Positions 17,297 through 26,349 of a DNA stretch of 63,710 bases are shown piece after piece. Made by a program: the position numbers and the translations under genes. The stretch is from assembly GCF_964187635.1 (NCBI RefSeq), contig NZ_CAXLMO010000016.1:1-63710 (forward strand). The letters are read 5' to 3'. Below the pieces are notes generated by a model. It was given only the letters and a program-made list of their open reading frames with translations, was not told where the DNA came from and did not search any database. The stretch is from Seribacter sulfatis. Its GTDB lineage: Bacteria > Verrucomicrobiota > Verrucomicrobiia > Opitutales > Seribacteraceae. How positions within the stretch are numbered: position 1 is the stretch's first letter; the number at the start of each line of letters is the position of its first letter.

Positions 17297-18049
17297 CTAA
17301 GTGGTCAAGGATTCAAGCAAAGCACCATCTATGTCATAATTACCGTGCACTGCTTTCACATCTTCTAGTTCTTCCAAATTATCCACTAACTTCAATATTT
17401 TTCGGGCCACATCTTCATCTGTTACCTGAACTAAATTATTGGGCAGGTAGGCGAGCTCGGAAGAATCGGGAGAAATTTCCGCATTTGATAACGCCTCTGC
17501 GATTTGATCATACAGGGCAGTTTCACAAATCACTTCGTAATGTTCTTCCTCCACAATTACATCTTCGGCATCGTTTTCTAATGCTAATTCTGTAAGGTCA
17601 TCTTCTCCGATCTTTTCTTTCGCTAAAAGAAACTGGCCTTTTCTTTTAAAATTGAACGCAAGAGCACCTGCACCTGCTAAATTTCCTCCCGCTTTTGAAA
17701 AAGTACTACGCACTTCCGATGCAGATCGATTTTTATTATCGGTCGTAACTTCAACAATTAATCCTACACCACCTGGTGCATATCCTTCATAAAGGAGTTC
17801 TTCGATAATGATTCCCCCCAATTCACCAGTTCCTTTTTTAATTGCACGGTCGATGTTATCGGCAGGCATATTGGACTGCTTTGCTTTAGTAATCAAAGTC
17901 CGCAAGCGTGGGTTAAACTCCGGATCTTTTCCACCATCTCTTGCCGCTAAAGTAATTTCCTTACTAACAACACTAAAGATTTTACCTCGTTTCGCATCGA
18001 CCGAGGCTTTGTGTCGCTTAGTGGTCGCCCATTTACTGTGTCCTGACAT
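17297..18049 (-). CDS. yebC: YebC/PmpR family regulator
   Basis: The 250-residue protein opens MSGHSKWATTKRHKASVDAK, the family hallmark, then GGKDPEFNPRLRTLI and EGYAPGGVGLIVEVTTDNKNR in the middle, all at usual positions and length. YebC proteins were described as transcription regulators; recent work ties members to translation of proline-rich or otherwise stalled sequences on the ribosome. It lies between yidC (upstream, 40 bp) and metX-metW (downstream, 41 bp) on the same strand, so a ribosome/secretion neighbourhood. Confidence 0.95.
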   Translation of the reverse strand: MSGHSKWATTKRHKASVDAKRGKIFSVVSKEITLAARDGGKDPEFNPRLRTLITKAKQSNMPADNIDRAIKKGTGELGGIIIEELLYEGYAPGGVGLIVEVTTDNKNRSASEVRSTFSKAGGNLAGAGALAFNFKRKGQFLLAKEKIGEDDLTELALENDAEDVIVEEEHYEVICETALYDQIAEALSNAEISPDSSELAYLPNNLVQVTDEDVARKILKLVDNLEELEDVKAVHGNYDIDGALLESLTT

Positions 18050-18089
18050 ATACTAAGAGGGAAAAGAAGGAATCAAGTATTTGTCAAGT

Positions 18090-20150
18090 TCACTTATTTA
18101 CAAGATCAGATAGAAATTGGTGGGCTTGTTCTAATCTTTGTTTTTTATCCAAAGCAATTCTTCTTTTACTTGCACTCATTTCTTCCAATCTAGATTCGCT
18201 ATAATTATCTGCTCTTTGCTTGTAATTTCTTTCCAAAATCTTGGGATCGATCGAACCTCTGCTTTTTAATCCAAGTAAATTTCGGTAACTCTTCTCTTTA
18301 TCTGTTACCTCGTCTCTGGTACGAGAATTTTCTGCAATTTCCTTAGTATTGTCATCCGAACTCTCAACTACAGCGATTGGTTCAGGTACCTTCTTAGTAA
18401 TCAAGGTTTGAAGAATGGTCATCAAATTTTGAATAGTCCAATAAAGAACCAATGCAGAGGAGAAGAAGTAGAGAAATATTAGAAACATGAAAGGCATGAA
18501 CCTCATCATTTTTGCATTTATTCGTTGGGCATCACTTAATTCAGGTCCCATTTGCATAGGATTTAATTTCATTTGAAACCACTGAGTAATCACCATTAAA
18601 ATGGGCAATACATTTAATGAAAATCCTTGCACTTGAGCGACATGATCCTGTTCGGATAAATCATTAGCCCACAGAAAGCTCTGCCCGTATAGCTCTGCCG
18701 CTGATCGTAGCATCCAGAACATACCGAGGAAAATTGGGATTTGGATAAGGATAGGCCAGCAACCTGCAAAAGGGTTCACCTTATGTTCTTTATAAAACTT
18801 CATCATTTCTTGATTAAGCTTTTGCGAATTTCCTTTATGTTTCTCCCTTAATTTTGACATTGGCCCCTGCAAGGACTGCATTTTTTTCTGGGATCTCGTG
18901 GCTTGTGCTGTAAGAGGCCAAAGTATTAATTTAACTAAAATAGTAAGAACTATTATAGCCAGTCCATAACTACCAAAAACTCCATGCAATTTGTTTAAGA
19001 CCCAACTAAATGGTTCCGATATCCACCAAAACACTCCAAACTGCATCACTTTCTTTTGTTCATGACCTAAGGATGCAAGACCCGCATAATCTTTGGGTCC
19101 AGCATATACATGAAGTGCAAATTCCTTGGATTCTTGAGATCTTAAAATTCCAACAGGAAATGACATCGTACCACTGACGCCTTCGATTTCTTCCCCTTCA
19201 TTTCCCTGAATCTGAATTGATTTACCGCCAATCCATGCGTTTGAAATATCACTTGTGGGCCGAATAATATTCACAAAAAACTGATTGTTCACACATGCCC
19301 ATTTAGCTTTTGATAGCTTTCGTTTGTCTAGCTCGCCAGTTACTCCCATTTCATTTAGCTGAAAAAATTCCTCTTTTTCTCCATCGATCCGCCCGCTACA
19401 TTCTGCACAAGAACAACCCTCGGCCAGAGCTAAACCAGCATTATAATAACCTACGTTTAAATAAGTCGCTGCATTATCAAATGGATTGTACAAGCGAGGC
19501 ATTCGAAATGCCGTTCCCAAATTAATTTTCACCCGATCCAAGGCAAGTGGATTGGTACTCAGATTTGTGAGAATTGTTTTATGATCAAATAAATAGGTGC
19601 TATTATCTTCCCTGGTATATATCCGTTCAATTTTTAAAAAATTAGCCAATTTCCATTCGTAAACAACGCTCGATCGGTCGCTTCTCACTTTTTCATACTT
19701 ACGGGGAGAAGAAAGTACTCCAGGCAACTTCCTTCCTTCCTCATCTTCAAATGAAAGCGATAGCATTGAGTCTCCAACATGCGTCATGTTATAGTCACGA
19801 CTTAATCTTGAAAACTCTTTGAGTTTAACTTCTCGAACTCCGCCTGAATGATCCGTGAATACAAGAGTAGAAAATTCGTTGGCAAGTCCTTCAAATAATT
19901 CTTCCTCTCTCTCGACCAGGGTGGGGGATGAGGGTATGTCAGATAGACTTCTATTTTGATCTGCCACTGGTTCGGAAAAAGAAGAGGGATCAAACTGAGC
20001 GGATATTCGCGTTTCACCTTGATTTCTACTGCTTGCATTTTCGTCTGCGACGATACTGTTATCGATGAGATCCTGCTGCTGCATTCCTTGTTCCCATAAC
20101 AAGTAGAAAGCGAGAACAAGCATGCTTATACCAATTAGAATATTTTTCAT
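18090..20150 (-). CDS. yidC: Membrane protein insertase YidC with J-domain-like C-terminal tail
   Basis: YidC inserts and folds inner-membrane proteins. The 686-residue chain has TM1 (residues 3-20), a large periplasmic domain (~60-370) and the conserved five-helix insertase core (~395-590; FGSYGLAIIVLTILVKL, VNPFAGCWPILIQIPIFLGM, PFMFLIFLYFF). Lys replaces the Arg usually found in the hydrophilic groove. The periplasmic part carries a Cys cluster (GCSCAECSG). Residues ~620-686 extend past normal YidC: YRNLLGL ... ILERNYKQRADNY ... EQAHQFLSDL, which has the layout of a DnaJ domain, but the HPD tripeptide is YSE. It follows rnpA by 3 bp in the classic rpmH-rnpA-yidC order. Confidence 0.96.
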   Translation of the reverse strand: MKNILIGISMLVLAFYLLWEQGMQQQDLIDNSIVADENASSRNQGETRISAQFDPSSFSEPVADQNRSLSDIPSSPTLVEREEELFEGLANEFSTLVFTDHSGGVREVKLKEFSRLSRDYNMTHVGDSMLSLSFEDEEGRKLPGVLSSPRKYEKVRSDRSSVVYEWKLANFLKIERIYTREDNSTYLFDHKTILTNLSTNPLALDRVKINLGTAFRMPRLYNPFDNAATYLNVGYYNAGLALAEGCSCAECSGRIDGEKEEFFQLNEMGVTGELDKRKLSKAKWACVNNQFFVNIIRPTSDISNAWIGGKSIQIQGNEGEEIEGVSGTMSFPVGILRSQESKEFALHVYAGPKDYAGLASLGHEQKKVMQFGVFWWISEPFSWVLNKLHGVFGSYGLAIIVLTILVKLILWPLTAQATRSQKKMQSLQGPMSKLREKHKGNSQKLNQEMMKFYKEHKVNPFAGCWPILIQIPIFLGMFWMLRSAAELYGQSFLWANDLSEQDHVAQVQGFSLNVLPILMVITQWFQMKLNPMQMGPELSDAQRINAKMMRFMPFMFLIFLYFFSSALVLYWTIQNLMTILQTLITKKVPEPIAVVESSDDNTKEIAENSRTRDEVTDKEKSYRNLLGLKSRGSIDPKILERNYKQRADNYSESRLEEMSASKRRIALDKKQRLEQAHQFLSDLVNK

Positions 20151-20153
20151 TAC

Positions 20154-20510
20154 TTAAAAAATTGTTTTTTGTATCGCTTTTAAAATTCGTTTTTCGGTTT
20201 CCTCAAAAGAGAAAGAAAATAAAGCAGGTCTGGGCAGAACTACAACCTGTGAACCTTTGGGAAAAAAATGGATGTTTTTTCGAAAAATCTCCCGAAACCT
20301 CCTCTTTGCTTGATTTCTCATAATTGCTCCACCATAACGGCGAGAGGCAATAATTCCTAGCTTAGGCAATTCGTTGGATGCCGAATTGCTTGCTAGTTGA
20401 AACCAAAAAGCTTGATCTCGGTATCTCTTTCCGTTCTTTTTCACAAATTGAAACTGCCAAGATTTCCGCAAGCGCATTGATTGCGAATAGCATTGTTCCT
20501 TTAAATTCAA
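20154..20510 (-). CDS. rnpA: Ribonuclease P protein component
   Basis: RnpA is the protein subunit that, with the catalytic RNA, trims the 5' ends of tRNAs. The 118-residue basic protein has the conserved RLRKSWQFQFVKKNGKR start (F and G/K positions), a central PKLGIIASRRYGGAIMRNQAKRRFREIFR (the RNR-like RNA-binding block, here as MRNQAKRRFRE), and a C-terminal VVVLPRPA. Length is normal. It lies 21 bp after rpmH and 3 bp before yidC. Confidence 0.94.
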   Translation of the reverse strand: MNLKEQCYSQSMRLRKSWQFQFVKKNGKRYRDQAFWFQLASNSASNELPKLGIIASRRYGGAIMRNQAKRRFREIFRKNIHFFPKGSQVVVLPRPALFSFSFEETEKRILKAIQKTIF

Positions 20511-20531
20511 AGAAACTAAAGAGAATTTGAG

Positions 20532-20687
20532 TTAGCGAAATCGGCGAGGTACGGAAGCAGTTAGGCTGGCTCTTCCCTTACGGCGCCTGTTTCTCAAAAC
20601 TTTACGACCGGCACTAGTTTGGTTGCGTTTACGAAAGCCAAATTTACGTGCTCGACGCAGCTTGGATGGATTGTAGGTAGGTTTCAT
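20532..20687 (-). CDS. rpmH: 50S ribosomal protein L34
   Basis: This 51-residue ORF starts MKPTYNPSKLRRARKFGFR and ends RASLTASVPRRFR. The PS(K/N)xxRxRxxGFRxR block and the extreme basicity identify L34. It lies first in rpmH-rnpA-yidC, the order found near the replication origin in many bacteria; here the usual dnaA partner is replaced by tRNA-Glu and uvrA on the other strand. Confidence 0.96.
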   Translation of the reverse strand: MKPTYNPSKLRRARKFGFRKRNQTSAGRKVLRNRRRKGRASLTASVPRRFR

Positions 20688-20764
20688 TAGAAAAAAACCC
20701 CTAGAATAGAGTAATGAGGTCTAAAGTCAAACCTTCACAATTATAACTTATAAATCATTTGATC

Positions 20765-20792
20765 TTGCCGAAAATCATTTTTCAAGTATTGT
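20765..20792 (+). promoter_or_regulatory. Candidate promoter for tRNA-Glu
   Basis: TTGCCG and TATTGT are 16 bases apart, with the -10 box ending 10 bases before the first tRNA nucleotide. Partial consensus; the location fits a short tRNA leader. Confidence 0.4.
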
Positions 20793-20802
20793 AGGTAGCG
20801 TT

Positions 20803-20879
<77 letters not shown>

Positions 20880-20928
20880 TTTAACTTGTGTAGCTTGACT
20901 GTTCTGAAACTACACCTAAATATTAAAA

Positions 20929-23900
20929 ATGGCTTCTCAACATTCCCCAATTCAAGTACTTGGTGCGACGGAAAATAATCTTAAAGGGATTAATCTAGAA
21001 TTACTGCCAGGGCAACTGATTGTATTTACTGGCTTAAGTGGTGCAGGGAAATCAACACTCTTATTTGATGTTCTACATGCGGAAGGGCAACGAAAGTATG
21101 TAGAAACCTTTAGCCCATATGTGCGTCAATTCCTTGAAACCCTGCAAAGGCCGGAAGTAGAATCAATTAAAAATATCAGGCCGTCTATTGCAGTTGAGCA
21201 AAAAAATACTATTAGGAATTCACGATCGACGATTGGTACGATGACAGAACTTTGCGATTATTTCAAAGTGTGGTTTTCTCAAGTTGCCCGCTTTATTGAT
21301 CCAGATTCTGGAAATGTCCTTCAGCACGAAACTTCTCAATCACAAGCCGCTAAGCTAACAAAGAAAAAAGACTCCCAATTCATTGTTGGTTTTATTGCGG
21401 TAAGACCGGAAAAACTTCCCTCGAAAGATTTCCTTACTTTCTTGATACAGGCGGGACATGCTCGTGGCTTGCACGAAAATAAATTCCTACACTTAGAAGA
21501 TATTATGAATTCCGATTGGAATAAAAATGAAATCTTTGTGGTCGTGGATCGTATTGATACTCAAAAGGACAATAAATCTAGGCTCATAGAGGCCATTTCA
21601 CTTTCGATCAAGCATGGTCATGGCTTGGGCCAAGTAAGGGATCATTCGGGGAATTTGCTCAACCTGATCTACGAGGGACTTCGATCTCCCGAAAGTGGAC
21701 GAAAATTTCCGGCAGCACATCCCTCCGCCTTTTCATTCAATTCACCAGTTGGAGCATGTGCAAAATGTAAAGGGTTTGGCCGAATTATAGAAATTGACCC
21801 CACTCTTGTTATTCCAGACCAAACATTATCAATTGTTGAGGGAGCGGTAAAAGCTTTTTCAGGAAAGGTATATGGTCACTGTCAGGACGAACTAATACAA
21901 GCCTGTAAAGATAAGAAGATTCCCACAAATACCGCATGGAAGAGTCTTACCAAAAAGCAAAAGAATTATATTTGGCAGGGCGATCCAACCTATTCTGAAG
22001 GAAGCCAGAAGTGGCACGGAATTGATGCATTTTTTAAATGGATAGAAAAGAAAACTTATAAAATGCATGTTCGGGTCTTTCTTTCAAAGTACAGAGGATA
22101 TTTTAATTGTCCAGGCTGTCAGGGAAATCGGCTCAAAGAAGATTCGCTCCATTGGAAATGGAAAAGCTTTTCATTACCAGATCTCTATCGCATGCCCATT
22201 GATGAACTTTTTAAAAAGATTTCAACCTACAAACTGACTGGTGATCCAAAATCCGATCTCGCAATTGAAAGTATCCAGGCAAGACTCTCATACCTTCAGG
22301 ATGTAGGACTTGGTTATTTAAGCTTAGATCGTACCGCTAAAAGCTTAAGTGGCGGAGAGACTCAACGGGTTAATTTAACTGCCTGCCTAGGAGCTTCTTT
22401 AACAGATACGCTTTTTGCCTTAGACGAACCGACCATTGGGCTCCACGGAACAGATATCCACAAACTAATTTCAATACTGAGGGCACTAGCAGATGCAGGG
22501 AATTGCGTTTGTGTGGTGGAACATGATGAACAAATAATTAACGCAGCAGACAAGGTTTTTGAAATTGGACCACTTCCGGGAACAAAAGGTGGAGAAATTT
22601 CTTTTGAAGGAACAGTCGCACAGCTCCACCAATCCGAAAGTTCCATCACAGGGCATTGGCTTAATCACGATTACATCCCTGCCTTTTTAAGCAGTGCTAA
22701 AAGGAAAGTTCGTGCGAAAGATCCTTTTTTGCATATTAAAAATGCATCGTCTAATAACATTCAAAATTTAAGCACTCAATTACCCCTTTCTAAACTTGTG
22801 TGCATTGCCGGAGTTTCAGGCTCAGGAAAATCCACACTCCTGCACGATATTATTTATGCCGGGATGGTAAATCCGACCCAAGACATAAATGTAAAAAGCG
22901 ACCTAGTATTTGATGAGGTTGTTGTAATTGACCAAAGTTCAGTGGTGCGATCACCCAGATCAAACCCAGTTTTATATTCCGACGCTTGGAGCCCGATCAA
23001 AGAAGCTTTTGGAAGAACAGAATCTGCAAAAAGACTTGGCTTCTCCGCAAGCGATTTCTCGTTTAATGCCGGTAATGGAAGATGTGAAGTTTGTGCCGGA
23101 CTGGGATATGAAATAGTCGAAATGCAATTTCTATCAGATGTTCAAATTCCATGCAGTCATTGCCATGGCAAACGGTTTAAAGAGGAAATCCTAACGATTC
23201 AATTAGATGGATTAAATGTTTTGGAAACATTAAATTTAACAATAGAAGATGCAGTTCTACGCTTTGAACACTTTCCCAAAACCAAACGAAAATTAAGTTC
23301 ATTAAAAAAAGTTGGTCTAGGGTACTTAACCCTGGGCCAACCATTAAATACCCTCTCAGGAGGAGAATCCCAGCGCTTAAAGTTAGTTAAATATATGACA
23401 ACATTAAAGAAGGGAGTTCTCCCTTCTTTACTCATCATTGACGAACCCACTACTGGTCTACACCTGGAGGATGTAAAGCAACTCATGAAAAGCCTACAGG
23501 AAATCGTGGAAAGCGGGCATAGCCTTCTCATTGTTGAACACCATACCCATGTTCTAGCACAAGCGGACTGGATTTTAGAAATGGGACCAGGTTCGGGAAA
23601 GCAAGGAGGGCAGATGATTGCCTCTTCAACTCCCGCGAAGTTGTCAAAACTAAGTACTCCTACTGGCTCTCTCTTAAAAAAGAAAACGAAAGTAAAACTA
23701 AGATCGATTCAAGAAAAGGGGAATAAAGCAAGGAAGTCTTGTAATTTTCTAGAAATTGAAGGTGCACGAGAAAATAATCTTCAAAACATATCCCTTCAAA
23801 TCCCCACCAATCAATTTGTTGTAATTACTGGCCCCTCAGGTTCAGGAAAATCCTCACTCGCATTCGATGTTATTTTCGCAGAAGGGCAAAGAAGATTTAT

Positions 23901-26349
23901 GGAGTCGATGTCATCCTATGCTCGCCAATTTGTTGAACAACTTGGTAAGCCTGCAGTAGATCGAATATCTGGAATTTCCCCCACAGTCGCAATCGAGCAA
24001 AGAGTTACCAGAGGGACAAAGAAATCCACAGTTGGTTCGATTACTGAAGTGGCACAATTTCTTAGATTATTATATGCCCGTGTTGGAACCCAATTAAGCG
24101 TTCAAGATGGCAATCCTTTATCCATCGCAAGTGAAACTGAAATCGCGGATCAAATTGAAAAAATTATACGGCTTAAAAAACCGACAAAGAAGGCACCCCT
24201 TTTTCTTTTAGCTCCATTAATTACGAGCAGAAAGGGGCATCATAAGCCAATCGTAAATTGGGCGAGAGAAAAAGGATATGATTTTGTAAGATGTGACGGC
24301 CAGTTTCTCCATACAAACGGGTTTGAAGGATTGGATAGATACCGCCTGCATAATGTTGAAGTTCTATTAGAAGAATGGAATTCTATTCCTGATCGAAATA
24401 CGATTCGACAAAGCGTACATCAATCTCTTCAGATGGGAAATGGCAGAAGCCTTGTTGCTTCATTAAATGACGAAACAAGTATTTGGTATTCGACCTCTCG
24501 TGTGGATTCATCCAACGGTGAATCTTACCCCGAATTAGAACCAAGTTTATTATCGTGGAATTCCGCGAGAGGGTGGTGTCCATTTTGTAAGGGCTATGGT
24601 AAAATTTTCCAATGGATGAAAGACGATTTACCAGCAACTGGTAATTGGTGGAAAATGGAGGATGGAGAAAAATGCAAAGACTGCAAAGGAGAACGACTTA
24701 ATGTAATCAGTCGGAATGTAGTTTTATATGGAGCTGAAAAAAAGAAAATATCTTTTCCACATTTACTCGAACTCACCCCTGATGAAATTATAGTATTTCT
24801 AAATAACATACAACTCCCACAAAGACTACAGTCAGTTGCCAATGCGATTATACCAGAAATAATAGAAAGACTAAAATTCATGACCCGAGTCGGACTAGAT
24901 TACCTCTCTCTTAACCGAGAAACGGCCTCTTTGTCGGGAGGGGAAGCACAAAGAATTAGATTAGCGGCTCAACTTGGATCAAATCTTTCAGGGGTTTTAT
25001 ATGTTTTGGACGAGCCATCAATTGGGCTACATCCAAAAGACAACCAAAAACTCTTACATTCCTTACGGGATTTACAATCCCGTGGAAACTCATTACTCGT
25101 GGTCGAACACGATCCGGAAACAATTCAGCAAGCGGATTACCTAATTGATATTGGACCAGAAGCTGGACGAGAGGGTGGCAAAATTGTCGGAGAAGGAAAA
25201 CCAGCCGAAGTATCAAAAATAGAGGGATCCTCAACAGCTCAATATATGCGAGAAGGTATCGTACATCCGATGCTTGGCAAATGGCGAAAACTAAGATCAA
25301 AAGTTAATTATTTAAAAAATAAAAACTGGATAAAAGTAGAAAAAGTTAATTTTAGAAATCTTATCAATTTCTCCATCGAAATTCCCACCGAAAGATTATC
25401 GGTGTGTTGCGGAGTTTCTGGATCAGGAAAATCGAGCTTTGTGAGAGGCTTTCTCTTCCAAGCAATAAAGCAGGCAGTTTTAGAAAATTCAAAGGATCTA
25501 ATTTTGGGTAATGGAAGAATTAAAAACGGAAATATTTTTAATAAAGCAATTGAAGTAACCCAGAGCCCAATCGGAAAAACTACGCGGTCTACTCCTGCGA
25601 CCTATTTAGGCGTATGGGATAAGATACGCACAATGATATCATTATTACCAGAAGCAAAAGCAAGAGGGTATCCACCTGGACATTTTTCATTTAATGTTAA
25701 AGGAGGTAGATGTGAGGTTTGTAAAGGAGCAGGGAGAATAAAAGTAGAAATGAGCTTCTTACCCAATTCATTTGTAAAGTGCTCAGAATGTAATGGTAAA
25801 CGATACAAAGAAGAAATACTTGGATTATTTTGGAAAGGTAAGAATATATCGGATATCCTAGATTTTACATTTGAAGAAGCGGCTGACTTTTTTAAATTCG
25901 ATAACTACCTTCATCAAACGTTTTCACTTATGATTGAAACCGGACTGGGGTACATTAAACTCGGCCAAATTTCTCCAACATTATCGGGGGGAGAAGCACA
26001 AAGATTAAAATTAGCGGCCGAATTAGCTCATGGTATAGATAAGCAAAAGCATAAAAATCTAAGGAGAAGTAAACCAACCCTTTATATACTCGAAGAACCA
26101 ACTATAGGGCTGCATACATTAGACTGTAAAAAACTGATATTATTACTTCATCGCTTAGTTGATGAAGGAAACACCGTGATTGTAATTGAACACGATACCG
26201 ACATTGTAGCAGAGGCAGATTTTCTTTTCGAACTTGGACCAACTGGTGGTCAGAATGGGGGGGAATTACTTTACAAAGGTAACACTTCTGGAATATTAAA
26301 TTGTGATGCGAGCATGACTGCTCCCTTTCTCAGAAAGATTTTAGATTAA
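20929..26349 (+). CDS. uvrA: Double-length excinuclease ABC subunit A (tandem UvrA)
   Basis: UvrA finds bulky DNA lesions for nucleotide excision repair. This 1806-residue protein contains two complete UvrA units in one frame. Walker A motifs lie near residues 35 (GLSGAGKST), 627 (GVSGSGKST), 967 (GPSGSGKSS) and 1494 (GVSGSGKSS). ABC signatures LSGGE lie near 474, 808, 1334 and 1684. Each half keeps its zinc modules, including GRCEVCAGLGYEIVEM with CSHCHGKRF (first half) and GRCEVCKGAGRIKVEM with CSECNGKRY (second). The last Walker B reads LEEPT instead of LDEPT. Chlamydial UvrA is known to be of this doubled size, so the form is probably shared within PVC bacteria. One chain would replace the usual UvrA dimer. 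It converges on tyrS with a 4-bp overlap. Confidence 0.97.
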   Translation: MASQHSPIQVLGATENNLKGINLELLPGQLIVFTGLSGAGKSTLLFDVLHAEGQRKYVETFSPYVRQFLETLQRPEVESIKNIRPSIAVEQKNTIRNSRSTIGTMTELCDYFKVWFSQVARFIDPDSGNVLQHETSQSQAAKLTKKKDSQFIVGFIAVRPEKLPSKDFLTFLIQAGHARGLHENKFLHLEDIMNSDWNKNEIFVVVDRIDTQKDNKSRLIEAISLSIKHGHGLGQVRDHSGNLLNLIYEGLRSPESGRKFPAAHPSAFSFNSPVGACAKCKGFGRIIEIDPTLVIPDQTLSIVEGAVKAFSGKVYGHCQDELIQACKDKKIPTNTAWKSLTKKQKNYIWQGDPTYSEGSQKWHGIDAFFKWIEKKTYKMHVRVFLSKYRGYFNCPGCQGNRLKEDSLHWKWKSFSLPDLYRMPIDELFKKISTYKLTGDPKSDLAIESIQARLSYLQDVGLGYLSLDRTAKSLSGGETQRVNLTACLGASLTDTLFALDEPTIGLHGTDIHKLISILRALADAGNCVCVVEHDEQIINAADKVFEIGPLPGTKGGEISFEGTVAQLHQSESSITGHWLNHDYIPAFLSSAKRKVRAKDPFLHIKNASSNNIQNLSTQLPLSKLVCIAGVSGSGKSTLLHDIIYAGMVNPTQDINVKSDLVFDEVVVIDQSSVVRSPRSNPVLYSDAWSPIKEAFGRTESAKRLGFSASDFSFNAGNGRCEVCAGLGYEIVEMQFLSDVQIPCSHCHGKRFKEEILTIQLDGLNVLETLNLTIEDAVLRFEHFPKTKRKLSSLKKVGLGYLTLGQPLNTLSGGESQRLKLVKYMTTLKKGVLPSLLIIDEPTTGLHLEDVKQLMKSLQEIVESGHSLLIVEHHTHVLAQADWILEMGPGSGKQGGQMIASSTPAKLSKLSTPTGSLLKKKTKVKLRSIQEKGNKARKSCNFLEIEGARENNLQNISLQIPTNQFVVITGPSGSGKSSLAFDVIFAEGQRRFMESMSSYARQFVEQLGKPAVDRISGISPTVAIEQRVTRGTKKSTVGSITEVAQFLRLLYARVGTQLSVQDGNPLSIASETEIADQIEKIIRLKKPTKKAPLFLLAPLITSRKGHHKPIVNWAREKGYDFVRCDGQFLHTNGFEGLDRYRLHNVEVLLEEWNSIPDRNTIRQSVHQSLQMGNGRSLVASLNDETSIWYSTSRVDSSNGESYPELEPSLLSWNSARGWCPFCKGYGKIFQWMKDDLPATGNWWKMEDGEKCKDCKGERLNVISRNVVLYGAEKKKISFPHLLELTPDEIIVFLNNIQLPQRLQSVANAIIPEIIERLKFMTRVGLDYLSLNRETASLSGGEAQRIRLAAQLGSNLSGVLYVLDEPSIGLHPKDNQKLLHSLRDLQSRGNSLLVVEHDPETIQQADYLIDIGPEAGREGGKIVGEGKPAEVSKIEGSSTAQYMREGIVHPMLGKWRKLRSKVNYLKNKNWIKVEKVNFRNLINFSIEIPTERLSVCCGVSGSGKSSFVRGFLFQAIKQAVLENSKDLILGNGRIKNGNIFNKAIEVTQSPIGKTTRSTPATYLGVWDKIRTMISLLPEAKARGYPPGHFSFNVKGGRCEVCKGAGRIKVEMSFLPNSFVKCSECNGKRYKEEILGLFWKGKNISDILDFTFEEAADFFKFDNYLHQTFSLMIETGLGYIKLGQISPTLSGGEAQRLKLAAELAHGIDKQKHKNLRRSKPTLYILEEPTIGLHTLDCKKLILLLHRLVDEGNTVIVIEHDTDIVAEADFLFELGPTGGQNGGELLYKGNTSGILNCDASMTAPFLRKILD

